Positions 16,188 through 25,282 of a DNA stretch of 64,000 nt are shown piece by piece (the stretch's first letter is position 1; each line of letters opens with the position of its first letter). The DNA is from Clostridia bacterium (lineage in GTDB: Bacteria > Bacillota > Clostridia > Oscillospirales > Acutalibacteraceae): the NCBI GenBank assembly GCA_017548045.1, contig JAFYNR010000034.1, forward strand, positions 1 to 64,000, in the 5' to 3' direction. The position numbers and the translations under genes are program-made. The notes below the pieces were generated by a model. It was not told the origin of the DNA. It ran no database searches and saw only the letters and a list, made by a program, of their open reading frames with translations.

Positions 16188-16541
16188 TCATTCAGCTATA
16201 CCTATTCCCAAACTGACGGAAAGAGCTCTGTCAACTCTGGTCATATCGTTTTCGTCAAGAATGCCCATTTTTTCGCGAAGTCTTTTCTTGTCGAGGGTAC
16301 GTACCTGTTCAAGCAGAACTATTGAATCCTTGGCAAGTCCGCACCCGTCGGCGTTGACACGTATATGTGTGGGCAGACTTGTTTTGAAACGTTGGCTGGT
16401 TATTGCGGCGGCTATAACGGTAGGGCTGAATTTGTTGCCCACGTCATTCTGAACAATAAGAACGGGTCTTGTACCGCCTTGCTCCGAGCCGATAACAGGG
16501 CTCAGATCTGCATAATAAATTTCTCCCCGTTTAACGGTCAA
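16188..16541 (-). CDS. MazF/PemK family endoribonuclease toxin
   Basis: A 117-residue protein with the MazF/EndoA hallmark (M)TVKRGEIYYADLSPVIGSEQ followed by GG-TRPVLIVQND and PTVIAAAIT, the family's usual length. These toxins cut single-stranded mRNA at short sequence motifs. The TTG at 16541 is preferred over the ATG at 16577 because GGAGAG lies 9 bases upstream and the result matches the canonical N-terminus. No MazE/EndoAI-like antitoxin is encoded next to it: upstream there is only ~195 bases before a divergent protease gene. Confidence 0.9.
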   Translation of the reverse strand: MTVKRGEIYYADLSPVIGSEQGGTRPVLIVQNDVGNKFSPTVIAAAITSQRFKTSLPTHIRVNADGCGLAKDSIVLLEQVRTLDKKRLREKMGILDENDMTRVDRALSVSLGIGIAE

Positions 16542-16664
16542 AATTATCACTCTCCATTGCAGCATATTTGCTGTCAAGTTATCTCACAACTATTTTTGAC
16601 ACACGGCAGGCAAATTAATCGTATATTTGAAATCGGGGAGCAAAAAATTTCATTTTGCCTGTCC

Positions 16665-16693
16665 TTTACTTTATTATATTCAAATGATATAAT
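16665..16693 (+). promoter_or_regulatory. Probable promoter of the papain-like protease gene
   Basis: TTTACT (16665-16670), 17-base spacer, TATAAT (16688-16693), 43 bases before the GTG start. Confidence 0.55.
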
Positions 16694-16736
16694 AAAGGTA
16701 TCAGAAACCGAAAATAAAAAACGGAGATGATAACCG

Positions 16737-18509
16737 GTGAAGAATTTTTTAAGAAGGCTTACGGCAACGGCTTTGGCTTTGGTGTCGGTGCTTTCTTATG
16801 CGCTTTTTTCGGTCAATGCGGCTGAAAATACATTTTCATATATTTACGTCGAAAATACCGGTAATGACGGCGGTGTGATAAGTTACAGATATATCGACGA
16901 AAACGGCAACGAAATTGTTCCGCAGCAAAGGCTGACCCGTCAGCGTGCACTTCTGCCGTCCTCATACAATGCTGTGGATGAAGGGCTTGTAACAAGGGTT
17001 AAAAGTCAGGGCGAATCAGGCGTGTGCTGGGCATTTTCGGCAATGAGCCTTATGGAAAGCGACAGCATTGCCAAGGGCTATAAAACCCTTGCTGATGCAG
17101 ATTTTTCCGAGGCACATCATACCTGGTTTACGGGCAGAGGCCGTGCTGAAAGTGAAAGCGACCTTGCTTACGGTGACGGATATTATGTTGAAGAACCCTA
17201 CCTTCGCGGCGGAAACTGGAAAATGTCGGCGGCATCTCTTGCAAGATGGACAGGTGTTGCAAACGAAAGGGATTTTCCGTTTTATGACGGAAGCCTTGAA
17301 AATATGGGCAATTATCCCGAAGCCGAAAGATATAACACGTCGTCGGGAATTATTATCGAATCTGCTCAGTCACTTACCACGGCAGAGAAGGTTAAGCAGT
17401 GGATAACGGAACACGGCTCGGCAACCGTGGCATTCTATTATGATGACAGCTGCTATAATTATCCCACCTCTTCTTACTGCACGTCAACGTCGGGAACGAT
17501 TAACCATCAGGTTGTTGTGGTGGGTTGGGATGATAACTATTCAGCCTCAAACTTCGGTTCAGCCTGCACACCGTCGGGTGACGGTGCGTGGATATGCAAA
17601 AACAGCTGGACTTCATATTGGGGCGACGGCGGGTATTTTTACATATCCTACTATGATGCATCCCTTTCTATGTTTGCAGGCTTTACCGTTCAGAAGTCGG
17701 ATGATTATTACAAAAACTATACTTACAACGGCGCCGAATGGTACAGTGCTATGGGTCTGGACAAGCCTTTGCAGGTAGCGAACGTTTTTACCGCAACAGG
17801 TTATGAAAGCCTTTCGGCGATAGCTGTGCAGACCTACGGCAGTGACATTCAGATAAAAGCTACGGTTTATAAAAACATAAAAGCAGGATATACTTCTCCC
17901 ATAAAAGGTACAGCGTCAGCTACGCTTGAAACGGTTATCGCGAATGAAGGTTATCATACAATTTACCTTGATTCACCCGTGGAGCTTAACCCCGGAGAAA
18001 TATTTTCAGTTGTGGTGAGATACTATAACCCTAACGGTATGACCTATATTCCTGTTGAAAAAAACACGCCTGACGGTCTGGCATACAGCAGCCGTAAGGA
18101 CGAAAGCTATATTGATGTGTCGGGTTCGGGTAACATCTGGAAGGCGGCTTCTTCTCAAGGTGCTCATAATTTCTACATTCAGGCTCTTACAAAATGCAAT
18201 CATCAGCTTGAAGCAGAAGGAACAGAGGCAACCTGTACCGAAAACGGCAGTGAAAAAATTTACTGCACTCAATGCGGCAAGATTGAAGCGCAGCGTGTTT
18301 TGAAAGCAACAGGTCACAGTTACGGAGAATGGTCGGATTTCAGGTATGATATCTCCGAAGGCAGACGCATAAGCGAGTGTGTCTGCGGCAAATGCGGCAA
18401 CTGTATGCAGAGGGCGTTTTATAACGACAACGTTATAAGCCTTGATGCTTTCATAGATTTACTTTTCAACAAATTCAGATTGATAATTCTGAAAATCTTC
18501 AGCATATAA
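16737..18509 (+). CDS. Secreted papain-like (C1 family) cysteine protease with cell-surface tail
   Basis: A 590-residue protein starting at GTG with GGAG 10-13 bases upstream. Order of parts: signal peptide (1-29, cut near VNA-AE); C1 protease domain with oxyanion Gln91, catalytic Cys97 in GVCWAFSA, His257 in NHQVVVVGWD and Asn289 in CKNSW; a beta-sandwich (lectin-like) domain (about 320-475); a Cys-rich module (about 480-555) with CTQCG, HSYGEW and CVCGKCG; and a C-terminal hydrophobic tail (FIDLLFNKFRLIILKIFSI). The Cys module and tail suggest metal binding or surface retention. Probably an extracellular protease digesting host, diet or bacterial protein. Lacks an LPXTG motif. Confidence 0.85.
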   Translation: MKNFLRRLTATALALVSVLSYALFSVNAAENTFSYIYVENTGNDGGVISYRYIDENGNEIVPQQRLTRQRALLPSSYNAVDEGLVTRVKSQGESGVCWAFSAMSLMESDSIAKGYKTLADADFSEAHHTWFTGRGRAESESDLAYGDGYYVEEPYLRGGNWKMSAASLARWTGVANERDFPFYDGSLENMGNYPEAERYNTSSGIIIESAQSLTTAEKVKQWITEHGSATVAFYYDDSCYNYPTSSYCTSTSGTINHQVVVVGWDDNYSASNFGSACTPSGDGAWICKNSWTSYWGDGGYFYISYYDASLSMFAGFTVQKSDDYYKNYTYNGAEWYSAMGLDKPLQVANVFTATGYESLSAIAVQTYGSDIQIKATVYKNIKAGYTSPIKGTASATLETVIANEGYHTIYLDSPVELNPGEIFSVVVRYYNPNGMTYIPVEKNTPDGLAYSSRKDESYIDVSGSGNIWKAASSQGAHNFYIQALTKCNHQLEAEGTEATCTENGSEKIYCTQCGKIEAQRVLKATGHSYGEWSDFRYDISEGRRISECVCGKCGNCMQRAFYNDNVISLDAFIDLLFNKFRLIILKIFSI

Positions 18510-18514
18510 AATCA

Positions 18515-18548
18515 GCACCGTGCTCGGATTGAGCACGGTGCATTTTTT
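18515..18548. terminator. Bidirectional terminator
   Basis: Perfect stem GCACCGTGCTC / GAGCACGGTGC with TTTTTT on the plus side and TTTTAT on the minus side, between convergent genes. Confidence 0.88.
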
Positions 18549-21309
18549 ATTCTACGGTAATTGTGTGAACTTCACTGTCTTTAATTGAAAGAGATACTTC
18601 AAGAGTACCCTTGAATCTCTCGTTAAACGGAATTTCATTTCCGTCAAGGTAAACCTTGTAGTTTGTGCATTCACAGTCGTTCATTGTCACAATAACGGTT
18701 GATTTTTCGTTTTTGCCGAAGCAGGTGATTTGCGCTTCAAACTTTTTGTTGTCATCTGTGAAATCTGCGTTGTCAACCCAGATATCAAAACCTGTGTTGA
18801 ATGTTCCTGCCTTGAAATAGGCATTTGCCCACATTGTTATGGGGGTTGAAAGACCTCCGAAATTGTGGAACCAGCCGCCTCTGCCTGTTACAACGTTGAC
18901 CATTTCAAAGGTGTAATACGAATAATCAACCTCTCGCTTCCAGCTTTCAAGGGCGAGCTTTGCGATGGTATAGGCAAAATCGCTTTCACCTGAATCAAGC
19001 ATAGCCTTCCATATGAACCACTGGTGGGGGAACCATACGTTTCCGTTCCAGTAGCCGTTAACCATAAAGTAGCCTGCAGTCATATCAACCGCGCTTATGC
19101 CGTAGGGGCAAAGCATTTCGCCCTCAGTCTGAAGATGCTTCAGTATGGCTTCCTTTTGCTCGTCGTTGCAGGCACCTGCGATGATGGGATAAATACCGTC
19201 AAGACCTTTGTTAAGGTTTTCGCCGTCTTCCGTAAGCATAAAGCCTGTGGGGTTGTAATTTTCATCGTGAAGCACGTAGCTGAAATATCCGCTTTCCTTA
19301 TCCCACGAATATTTTGTGAGGGCGTCGGTAAGCCTTGCAATATCGGTATCGTAGGTCTTAACATCGTCGGTTTTGCCCAGCTTTGATGCAACCATACGCA
19401 GAATTTTTCCGCATCTGATTACCTGAGAGGTGGAGATGACGGGTGCAGATGTGTCGCGGATGTTTCTGTTCATCATTGCAACCTGAGGCGGATAATCGTC
19501 CATACCGCTTGATGAGTAGAAATAATCGTAGGTTGTGGTAAGACCGCTTTTGAATTTTGCTGTTGTTGAACCCCTTACCTTGCCTGCAAGGAAATCATAA
19601 TAAAGCTTTGCTCTGGGATACATTTCAAGGAGCTTCGCTTTATCGTTCCTGCGTTTAAGCAGTTCAAGGTAGAGATACATCTGAACAGGCACGGGGGAGC
19701 CGTGATGAAGAAAAGCAAAATCGGGATTGCTTTCGTCGCTCAGATAAGTATCCAGAATGTATTCGGCAAAGGTTTCGGAATAATCAATCATACCCAGACC
19801 GATAAAGCCCGAATCCCAGGTGTAAAGGCAGTCCCAACGCTTGCCGGGAGTGTGGTGAATGATGTGCTCACCGTGCTTATAGATGGGATAAACCGTATTG
19901 GTCATTGCCGTGGCTCTGAGAATTTCGTTGCTGAGTTCATAGCCGCGTCCGTCCTTGTTGAAAGAGATTTCGGGGGTTTCGGACATTCTTTCTCTGAAGA
20001 TTTTTTCGTATTCTTCGGCAGTTTTATACTCGGTGCTTCCTTTTGAAATAACAGCATATTCGATATGCTCGCTTTCGGGGTCAACAAAAATCGTGTGGAT
20101 TATTGAATTGAGGAAAAAGCCGTCGTCACTGTGCTTTCGGTTGAACGAGCCTGTAAAGCTTTCGGTAACATCATCAAATGTGGGGTCGGAGTTTGAAAGC
20201 CTTGCGGTCATACAGTCCTCAAGTGCACCTGTTTCTATTTTGCGGAAACGGGTGTTGTTGTTGAAGGTGCGAAGATAAAACGTTCCGTCAATATCCGCAT
20301 ACCTGCAGGCTGTGACGTATCCGCCGTCAGCACATTCGGTAATTTCATATACGGGAGTAAAATCATAAGGAGTCATTTCTGCTTTGATATTGCCGAAATC
20401 ATCCTTTTCGCAGATGCAGAAGAAATCAAATTCAATTCCGCCCGTGCCCAGCGCTTCAAGAGAAAAAGCGAAATCGCCCTTGCTTATTTTATCAAGTTCA
20501 AAATATTTGATTGCAGGTTCGTCGGCAGGCTCAAAATCAAGCTTTGTGTTGCCGTTCATAAGGAAGGATGCAACGATATTGCCTGCAGTGAGGTTGACAC
20601 CCACCATTTTGCCCTGCTCATAATGAATGCCGGATGTTCTGTATCTTACCGCAAGAACGGGATTCTTATATTCGTTTGTCACGTCGATTGTGAATGAGGC
20701 ATTATCGCCCTTTTCACAGCCGAAGGGCGGCAGATATCTGTGAGGCATATGCCACTTGTCTGCTCTGTCACCGAGACCGAAGCCGCCTGTGAATCTGTGG
20801 TCTGCAAATTCACCTTTTTTGTAGCCGTCTGCATTCTGCTCATCCCAGGGACGGGTTACGGCATAATTATAGCTGTCGTAATCGGTTGCTTTTTTGAAAT
20901 TGCAGTTTTCGGGAAGAGTGAGCCTGCAGTATGAGGGCTTCGGATACTCGACAGACTCAAAAAAGTTGATTACGCAGTTCTGCATAATCTCTGCATTGTT
21001 TACAAGTCTGGTTCTTATCAATGTGCTTTCGTCATCGATTCTTGCATATGAAACCTCGGCATATACCTTGTCTTTCCACTCGATGTCGTATCTGTAAGTG
21101 AAAACGGAATAATTACTGCTGCAGTGCCAGGGATGACAGCCGCAGGGTACGGTGGTGTTGGGTACCTTGATGTCGCCTCCGAATATTGCAGGCGCAACCG
21201 TAACGTCAAAGCGTACGCCCTTTGCAAATTTGTGATCGGCAATTCTCGAAAGACCCATGTACTTTTTGCCGTAGGGACCCCACGCAGGGAAGCATTTTGA
21301 ATACGTCAT
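18547..21309 (-). CDS. Six-hairpin glycosidase (GH63/trehalase-like, MGH1-type)
   Basis: A 920-residue protein without a signal peptide. The N-terminal half is a beta-rich domain (about 1-430); the C-terminal half is an (alpha/alpha)6 barrel with WDCLYTWDSGFIGLGM (about 485-500), YFMVNGYWNGNVWFPHQWF (about 750-768) and GRGGWFHNFGGLSTP, which are characteristic of GH37/GH63-type barrels; the Asp in TWDSGF is a likely general acid. The last ~80 residues form another beta domain. Substrate unknown, probably an alpha-glucoside or mannoside taken up as an oligosaccharide. ATG at 21309 chosen because AAGGA lies 9 bases upstream; the ATG at 21318 overlaps that site. Confidence 0.65.
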   Translation of the reverse strand: MTYSKCFPAWGPYGKKYMGLSRIADHKFAKGVRFDVTVAPAIFGGDIKVPNTTVPCGCHPWHCSSNYSVFTYRYDIEWKDKVYAEVSYARIDDESTLIRTRLVNNAEIMQNCVINFFESVEYPKPSYCRLTLPENCNFKKATDYDSYNYAVTRPWDEQNADGYKKGEFADHRFTGGFGLGDRADKWHMPHRYLPPFGCEKGDNASFTIDVTNEYKNPVLAVRYRTSGIHYEQGKMVGVNLTAGNIVASFLMNGNTKLDFEPADEPAIKYFELDKISKGDFAFSLEALGTGGIEFDFFCICEKDDFGNIKAEMTPYDFTPVYEITECADGGYVTACRYADIDGTFYLRTFNNNTRFRKIETGALEDCMTARLSNSDPTFDDVTESFTGSFNRKHSDDGFFLNSIIHTIFVDPESEHIEYAVISKGSTEYKTAEEYEKIFRERMSETPEISFNKDGRGYELSNEILRATAMTNTVYPIYKHGEHIIHHTPGKRWDCLYTWDSGFIGLGMIDYSETFAEYILDTYLSDESNPDFAFLHHGSPVPVQMYLYLELLKRRNDKAKLLEMYPRAKLYYDFLAGKVRGSTTAKFKSGLTTTYDYFYSSSGMDDYPPQVAMMNRNIRDTSAPVISTSQVIRCGKILRMVASKLGKTDDVKTYDTDIARLTDALTKYSWDKESGYFSYVLHDENYNPTGFMLTEDGENLNKGLDGIYPIIAGACNDEQKEAILKHLQTEGEMLCPYGISAVDMTAGYFMVNGYWNGNVWFPHQWFIWKAMLDSGESDFAYTIAKLALESWKREVDYSYYTFEMVNVVTGRGGWFHNFGGLSTPITMWANAYFKAGTFNTGFDIWVDNADFTDDNKKFEAQITCFGKNEKSTVIVTMNDCECTNYKVYLDGNEIPFNERFKGTLEVSLSIKDSEVHTITVE

Positions 21310-21321
21310 AGAAAACATCCT

Positions 21322-21837
21322 TTACTGTTTGAATTCGCTGAATACTATTTTTAAGTCAGCACCGCTGACGTTGAAATCAATCCATTGCCCCGTTTCGCCG
21401 TTTCGGGTAAGTGTGAACGTGCCTCTTTCTCCCGTGCCCGTATAGGTCCATATGCCGTTTTCGCAGGTTGTCTGCAGATTCATTCCCTGAACCGCATCGG
21501 ACAGCGCACCCGTGAGCAACGCTCCTACCTCAGTTTGAGGGAAACGGTTTACGTCAGCTTCAAAGGTAAGCCCGTTATACGTAACCTTGCATACACTGTT
21601 TTTATATTCGAGAAGAAGAGGTGCCAGTGCTTCGGGAGTAAGAAATTTTATTGTAAAATCCTCGGCGGCATTTTGCGTAAGCTGTGCCGTCATTTCGGTT
21701 TTACCGTATGTAACGGAAACAAGTGAGGTGAACTGTGATGGTGCCGGAGGAGGGGAGATATCTGCTTTGCTTTGCTTTTCACATCCTGCCGCAAGTATAA
21801 CAAAAAATACGGCAAAAACAGAAAACGCTTTCTTCAA
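21322..21837 (-). CDS. Putative lipoprotein
   Basis: A 171-residue protein from a TTG start with AGGTG 8 bases upstream. The N-terminus is a lipoprotein signal with lipobox LAAGC (Cys19), followed by a flexible Ser/Pro-rich linker and a beta-rich domain of about 130 residues. No family recognised. It sits 12 bases downstream of the NAD(P)HX repair gene and 12 bases upstream of the six-hairpin glycosidase, so all three are probably one transcript. Confidence 0.65.
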   Translation of the reverse strand: MKKAFSVFAVFFVILAAGCEKQSKADISPPPAPSQFTSLVSVTYGKTEMTAQLTQNAAEDFTIKFLTPEALAPLLLEYKNSVCKVTYNGLTFEADVNRFPQTEVGALLTGALSDAVQGMNLQTTCENGIWTYTGTGERGTFTLTRNGETGQWIDFNVSGADLKIVFSEFKQ

Positions 21838-21848
21838 AAAATCACCTG

Positions 21849-23396
21849 CTATTCAAATTTTGAAAAAAGCTCAGGCAAAAATCCGAGTACGTCGCTTGGC
21901 AGCATACCGCGCATTGAAGTTCTTTCCGCAACAATATCTGCCGCAAGGCCGTGAAGATAAACAGCCGCAACCGCCGCATTGTGTGGCTCCATACCCTGTG
22001 CAACAAACGATGCGGTCATACCTGCAAGCAAATCGCCGCTGCCGCCCTTGGCAAGCCCCGAATTACCCGTAGTGTTGACGTACACCGTAGGCGAATCCTT
22101 GCTGCAAACAACGGTGTTTGCGGTTTTCAGAACAACGGTAACACCGTATTTTTTTGCAAAATCATTGGCGGTACCTATGGGATTTGAAATGATATCCGCA
22201 ACGGTTTTTCCGCAAAGACGGCTCATTTCTCCCGGATGGGGAGTAAGAATGACGGGTGCCTGAGCATCCTTCAGTATATCTATATTTGTGCTCAGTGCAT
22301 TTATGCCGTCTGCATCCAGTATAATCGGTGATTTTATTTCCTTGATAAGATTGTGAACAAGGGTAGTTGTGTCTTTGTTAAAGCCCAGTCCGCAGCCTAT
22401 AAGCACGGCGTTTGCTCTTTTTGACGCTTCAATAATATCCGCCATTGCGGAATATGCAAACGTGCCTTCAAAATTGGATTCAAGAGGAAGAAGAAGCGAT
22501 TCGGTAATTTTCGGTGCAATGCCTGCATATGCACTCTGCGGAAATGCCGCAGTTACAAGACCTGCACCCGAACGAAGTGCACCGCCGACTGCAAGGCAGG
22601 CCGCCCCGGTCATTCTCATACTTCCGCAAACACAAAGTGCATGGCCGTATGTACCTTTGTTTGAAACGGGCTTTCTTTTCGGAAGCATATGGCGTATTTC
22701 CTTGGTGCCGAGGGTAACGCAGGTTATTCCGTCAAGACTTTTATAGTCATTCTCTTTTATGCCGATATCCGCAACGTATATTTTACCGCAGTATTTGTTG
22801 CAGGGCTTCATTATATGGATAGGCTTATAAGCCGAAATTGCTATTGTCATATCGGCTTTGAAGCAAACTCCCGATACGGTAGCCTTATCGCAGTCTGCAC
22901 CTGCAGGTACGTCAATTGATATAACCTTGCCTCTGGCGGCATTCACAGCCTGGGCAAGCACGCTGAGGGAATGGTTGAGCGCGCCCGAAAATCCCGTGCC
23001 GAAAACCGCTTCAACAATAATATCCGCCTGTTCAAGAATGGGTCTGTAAAGGGTGAGGTTGTTGTCGTACCTTATAACGTCAATGCCCGCCGCTTCGATA
23101 AGTGAAAACATATCAACCGCATCTGCCGCTTTCGGTTCACCGCAGGCGAGCATAACGGTCACTTTGCAGCCTTGTTCCCAAAGTGCACGTGCAATAACAA
23201 AGCCGTCACCGCCGTTTTTACCTTTGCCGCAGATAACAAGCACGTTTTTTCTGTTATCCTTGCTTATTGCAAATTTATTTTTTATCATTTCCGCGCAGGA
23301 CTGACCTGCGTTTTCCATAAGCTGAGGGAACGAAATGCCTCTTTTTACGGCACTGCATTCCGCCTGATACATCTGATTGCCCGTTACAACAAACAT
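21849..23396 (-). CDS. nnr: Bifunctional NAD(P)H-hydrate epimerase / ADP-dependent dehydratase
   Basis: A 515-residue fusion. The N-terminal YjeF_N domain (about 1-215) shows GKGKNGGDGFVIARAL and VIVEAVFGTGFSG and epimerises damaged NAD(P)HX. The C-terminal ribokinase-like dehydratase domain (about 225-510) shows GSMRMTGAACLAVGGALRSG, LTPHPGEMSRL and the catalytic NSGLAKGGSGDLLAGM, and restores NAD(P)H using ADP. Together they repair hydrated nicotinamide cofactors in the cytoplasm. The domain order and length are those usual for bacterial Nnr. Confidence 0.93.
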   Translation of the reverse strand: MFVVTGNQMYQAECSAVKRGISFPQLMENAGQSCAEMIKNKFAISKDNRKNVLVICGKGKNGGDGFVIARALWEQGCKVTVMLACGEPKAADAVDMFSLIEAAGIDVIRYDNNLTLYRPILEQADIIVEAVFGTGFSGALNHSLSVLAQAVNAARGKVISIDVPAGADCDKATVSGVCFKADMTIAISAYKPIHIMKPCNKYCGKIYVADIGIKENDYKSLDGITCVTLGTKEIRHMLPKRKPVSNKGTYGHALCVCGSMRMTGAACLAVGGALRSGAGLVTAAFPQSAYAGIAPKITESLLLPLESNFEGTFAYSAMADIIEASKRANAVLIGCGLGFNKDTTTLVHNLIKEIKSPIILDADGINALSTNIDILKDAQAPVILTPHPGEMSRLCGKTVADIISNPIGTANDFAKKYGVTVVLKTANTVVCSKDSPTVYVNTTGNSGLAKGGSGDLLAGMTASFVAQGMEPHNAAVAAVYLHGLAADIVAERTSMRGMLPSDVLGFLPELFSKFE

Positions 23397-23497
23397 AGAT
23401 TTATTACCCCCGGATTTTCTTAATCATATCATACCACACACAATGTTTTGTGTGAAGATAAAAAATAAAATAAATTACATTTTTTTGAATATTTTTA

Positions 23498-23526
23498 TTG
23501 ATACGTTGCTTATATGGTGATATAAT
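23498..23526 (+). promoter_or_regulatory. Promoter of the phosphohexomutase gene
   Basis: TTGATA (23498-23503), 17-base spacer, TATAAT (23521-23526). The leader to the ATG is about 80 bases; no riboswitch recognised in it. Confidence 0.75.
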
Positions 23527-23613
23527 ATAACTTGGAAATTTATGCAGGCTGTGCAGAGATAAAATGATACAAGCCTGAATACAATGGAACATATAAAGTG
23601 AGGAGAGGTTTTG

Positions 23614-25245
23614 ATGAACAATTACGAATACTGGCTTACCTTTGATGAGGCAACTAAGGCTGAACTTGAGGCAATAGTTGATAAGGCTGAGCTTGAAGAC
23701 AGATTTTATAAGGAACTTGAATTCGGTACCGGCGGTCTCAGAGGCATTATGGGCGCAGGTCCCAACAGAATGAACAGATATACCGTTTCAAAGGCGACCA
23801 AGGGTCTTGCCGATTATCTCAACGCAAATTATGACGGCGAAAAGTCTGTTGCAATCGCATATGATTCCAGAAATAATTCTCAGCTTTTTGCCGAGGTTTC
23901 CGCAAGCGTTCTTTGCGAGGCAGGAATCAAGGTTTATCTTTTTGATGCTCTTATGCCTACTCCCGTTCTTTCTTTTGCGGTAAGATATCATAAGTGCACG
24001 GCAGGTATTGTTATTACTGCCAGCCATAATCCCAAAGAATATAACGGCTATAAGGTTTATGACAGCGAGGGCTGTCAGCTTGTTCCCGAATATGCGGATA
24101 AGGTTATTGCCTGCGTAAATGCCGTTACGGATATCAGAGATATTCCTTGTGCAGACCTTGCCGAAGCACAGAATGACGGCAGACTCGTTTATATCGGTGA
24201 TGATACACTTGCTGCTTTTGTGGCAGAAGTCAAAACACAGAGTCTTTACAATGAGCCTACGGAGCTTAAGATAGTTTATACTCCTCTTCACGGTACGGGC
24301 AATATTCCCGTGCGTAAGGCACTTGAAGGCAGAGACGTTTCAATCGTAGCCTCTCAGGAGCTTCCCGACGGAAATTTCTCAACCGTGCGCTCACCTAACC
24401 CCGAAGAAAAGGATGCCCTTAACCTTGCACTTGAGCAGGCAGAAAAAGAGGGTGCGGATATCGTTATCGGTACAGACCCCGACTGTGACAGAGTAGGTGT
24501 GGGTGCACTCCATAACGGCAGTTACGTTCTTCTTACGGGTAATCAGACGGGTGCGCTTCTTATGGATTTCATTCTCAGATTCAAGAAGGATTCCATGCCT
24601 GCCAATGCCGCAGTTGTAAAGACCGTTGTAACAAGCGGCATCGGTGCCGCCATAGCCGAGAAGCACGGCGCAACAACAGTGCAGACTCTTACCGGATTCA
24701 AGTATATCGGTGAAAAAATCTGCCAGTGGGAAAAAAGCGGCGAATACAGTTTCCTTTTCGGCTACGAAGAAAGCTACGGCTGCCTTGCAGGCACTCATGC
24801 AAGAGATAAGGATGCGGTTTCCGCTTCAATGCTTATTGCGGAAATGGCTTCTTACCACAAGAATAACGGCCGAACTCTTGTAGAGGCACTTGATGAAATT
24901 TATGCGGAATACGGCTATTACTACGACTGCCTTGAGACCTTCGTGCTCAAAGGTAAGGAAGGTGCGGAAAAGATCCAGTCCGCAATGAAGGCGCTCAGAG
25001 AAGACGGAGAAAATCTTTTTGACGACCTTGAAAGACTTGCCGACTACTCTGAAGGTATCGACGGTCTTCCCAAGGAGAATATGCTTATCTTTGATTTCAA
25101 GGACGGTTCATGGGCTGCCGCAAGACCCTCGGGTACGGAACCCAAGCTGAAATTCTATTTCTCGGTTAAGGGAGAAAACAAAGAGCAGGCATCCGCAAGA
25201 CAGCAGTTAATAAGAAACAAGCTCGCAGAGAAGGTTGTGGGCTGA
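23614..25245 (+). CDS. Phosphoglucomutase/phosphomannomutase (alpha-D-phosphohexomutase)
   Basis: A 543-residue enzyme of the alpha-phosphohexomutase superfamily. The phosphoserine loop [14 protein letters not shown] lies near residue 133-146, the Mg2+ loop [12 protein letters not shown] near 288-299, the sugar-binding loop GYEESYG near 387-393 and the phosphate-binding loop RPSGTEPK near the C-terminus. It interconverts hexose 1- and 6-phosphates, connecting glycogen or envelope sugar synthesis to glycolysis. AGGAGAGG precedes the ATG at 23614; a TTG at 23611 is in frame but less well placed. Confidence 0.93.
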   Translation: MNNYEYWLTFDEATKAELEAIVDKAELEDRFYKELEFGTGGLRGIMGAGPNRMNRYTVSKATKGLADYLNANYDGEKSVAIAYDSRNNSQLFAEVSASVLCEAGIKVYLFDALMPTPVLSFAVRYHKCTAGIVITASHNPKEYNGYKVYDSEGCQLVPEYADKVIACVNAVTDIRDIPCADLAEAQNDGRLVYIGDDTLAAFVAEVKTQSLYNEPTELKIVYTPLHGTGNIPVRKALEGRDVSIVASQELPDGNFSTVRSPNPEEKDALNLALEQAEKEGADIVIGTDPDCDRVGVGALHNGSYVLLTGNQTGALLMDFILRFKKDSMPANAAVVKTVVTSGIGAAIAEKHGATTVQTLTGFKYIGEKICQWEKSGEYSFLFGYEESYGCLAGTHARDKDAVSASMLIAEMASYHKNNGRTLVEALDEIYAEYGYYYDCLETFVLKGKEGAEKIQSAMKALREDGENLFDDLERLADYSEGIDGLPKENMLIFDFKDGSWAAARPSGTEPKLKFYFSVKGENKEQASARQQLIRNKLAEKVVG

Positions 25246-25282
25246 TAATAGAAAGCGTTTTAAAATCAAGGAGGCAACAAAA

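Noticed and set aside
16577..16737. Space for a mazE-like antitoxin
   Set aside because: No ORF with a ribosome binding site and a plausible antitoxin fold fits; the space is also used by the divergent promoter.
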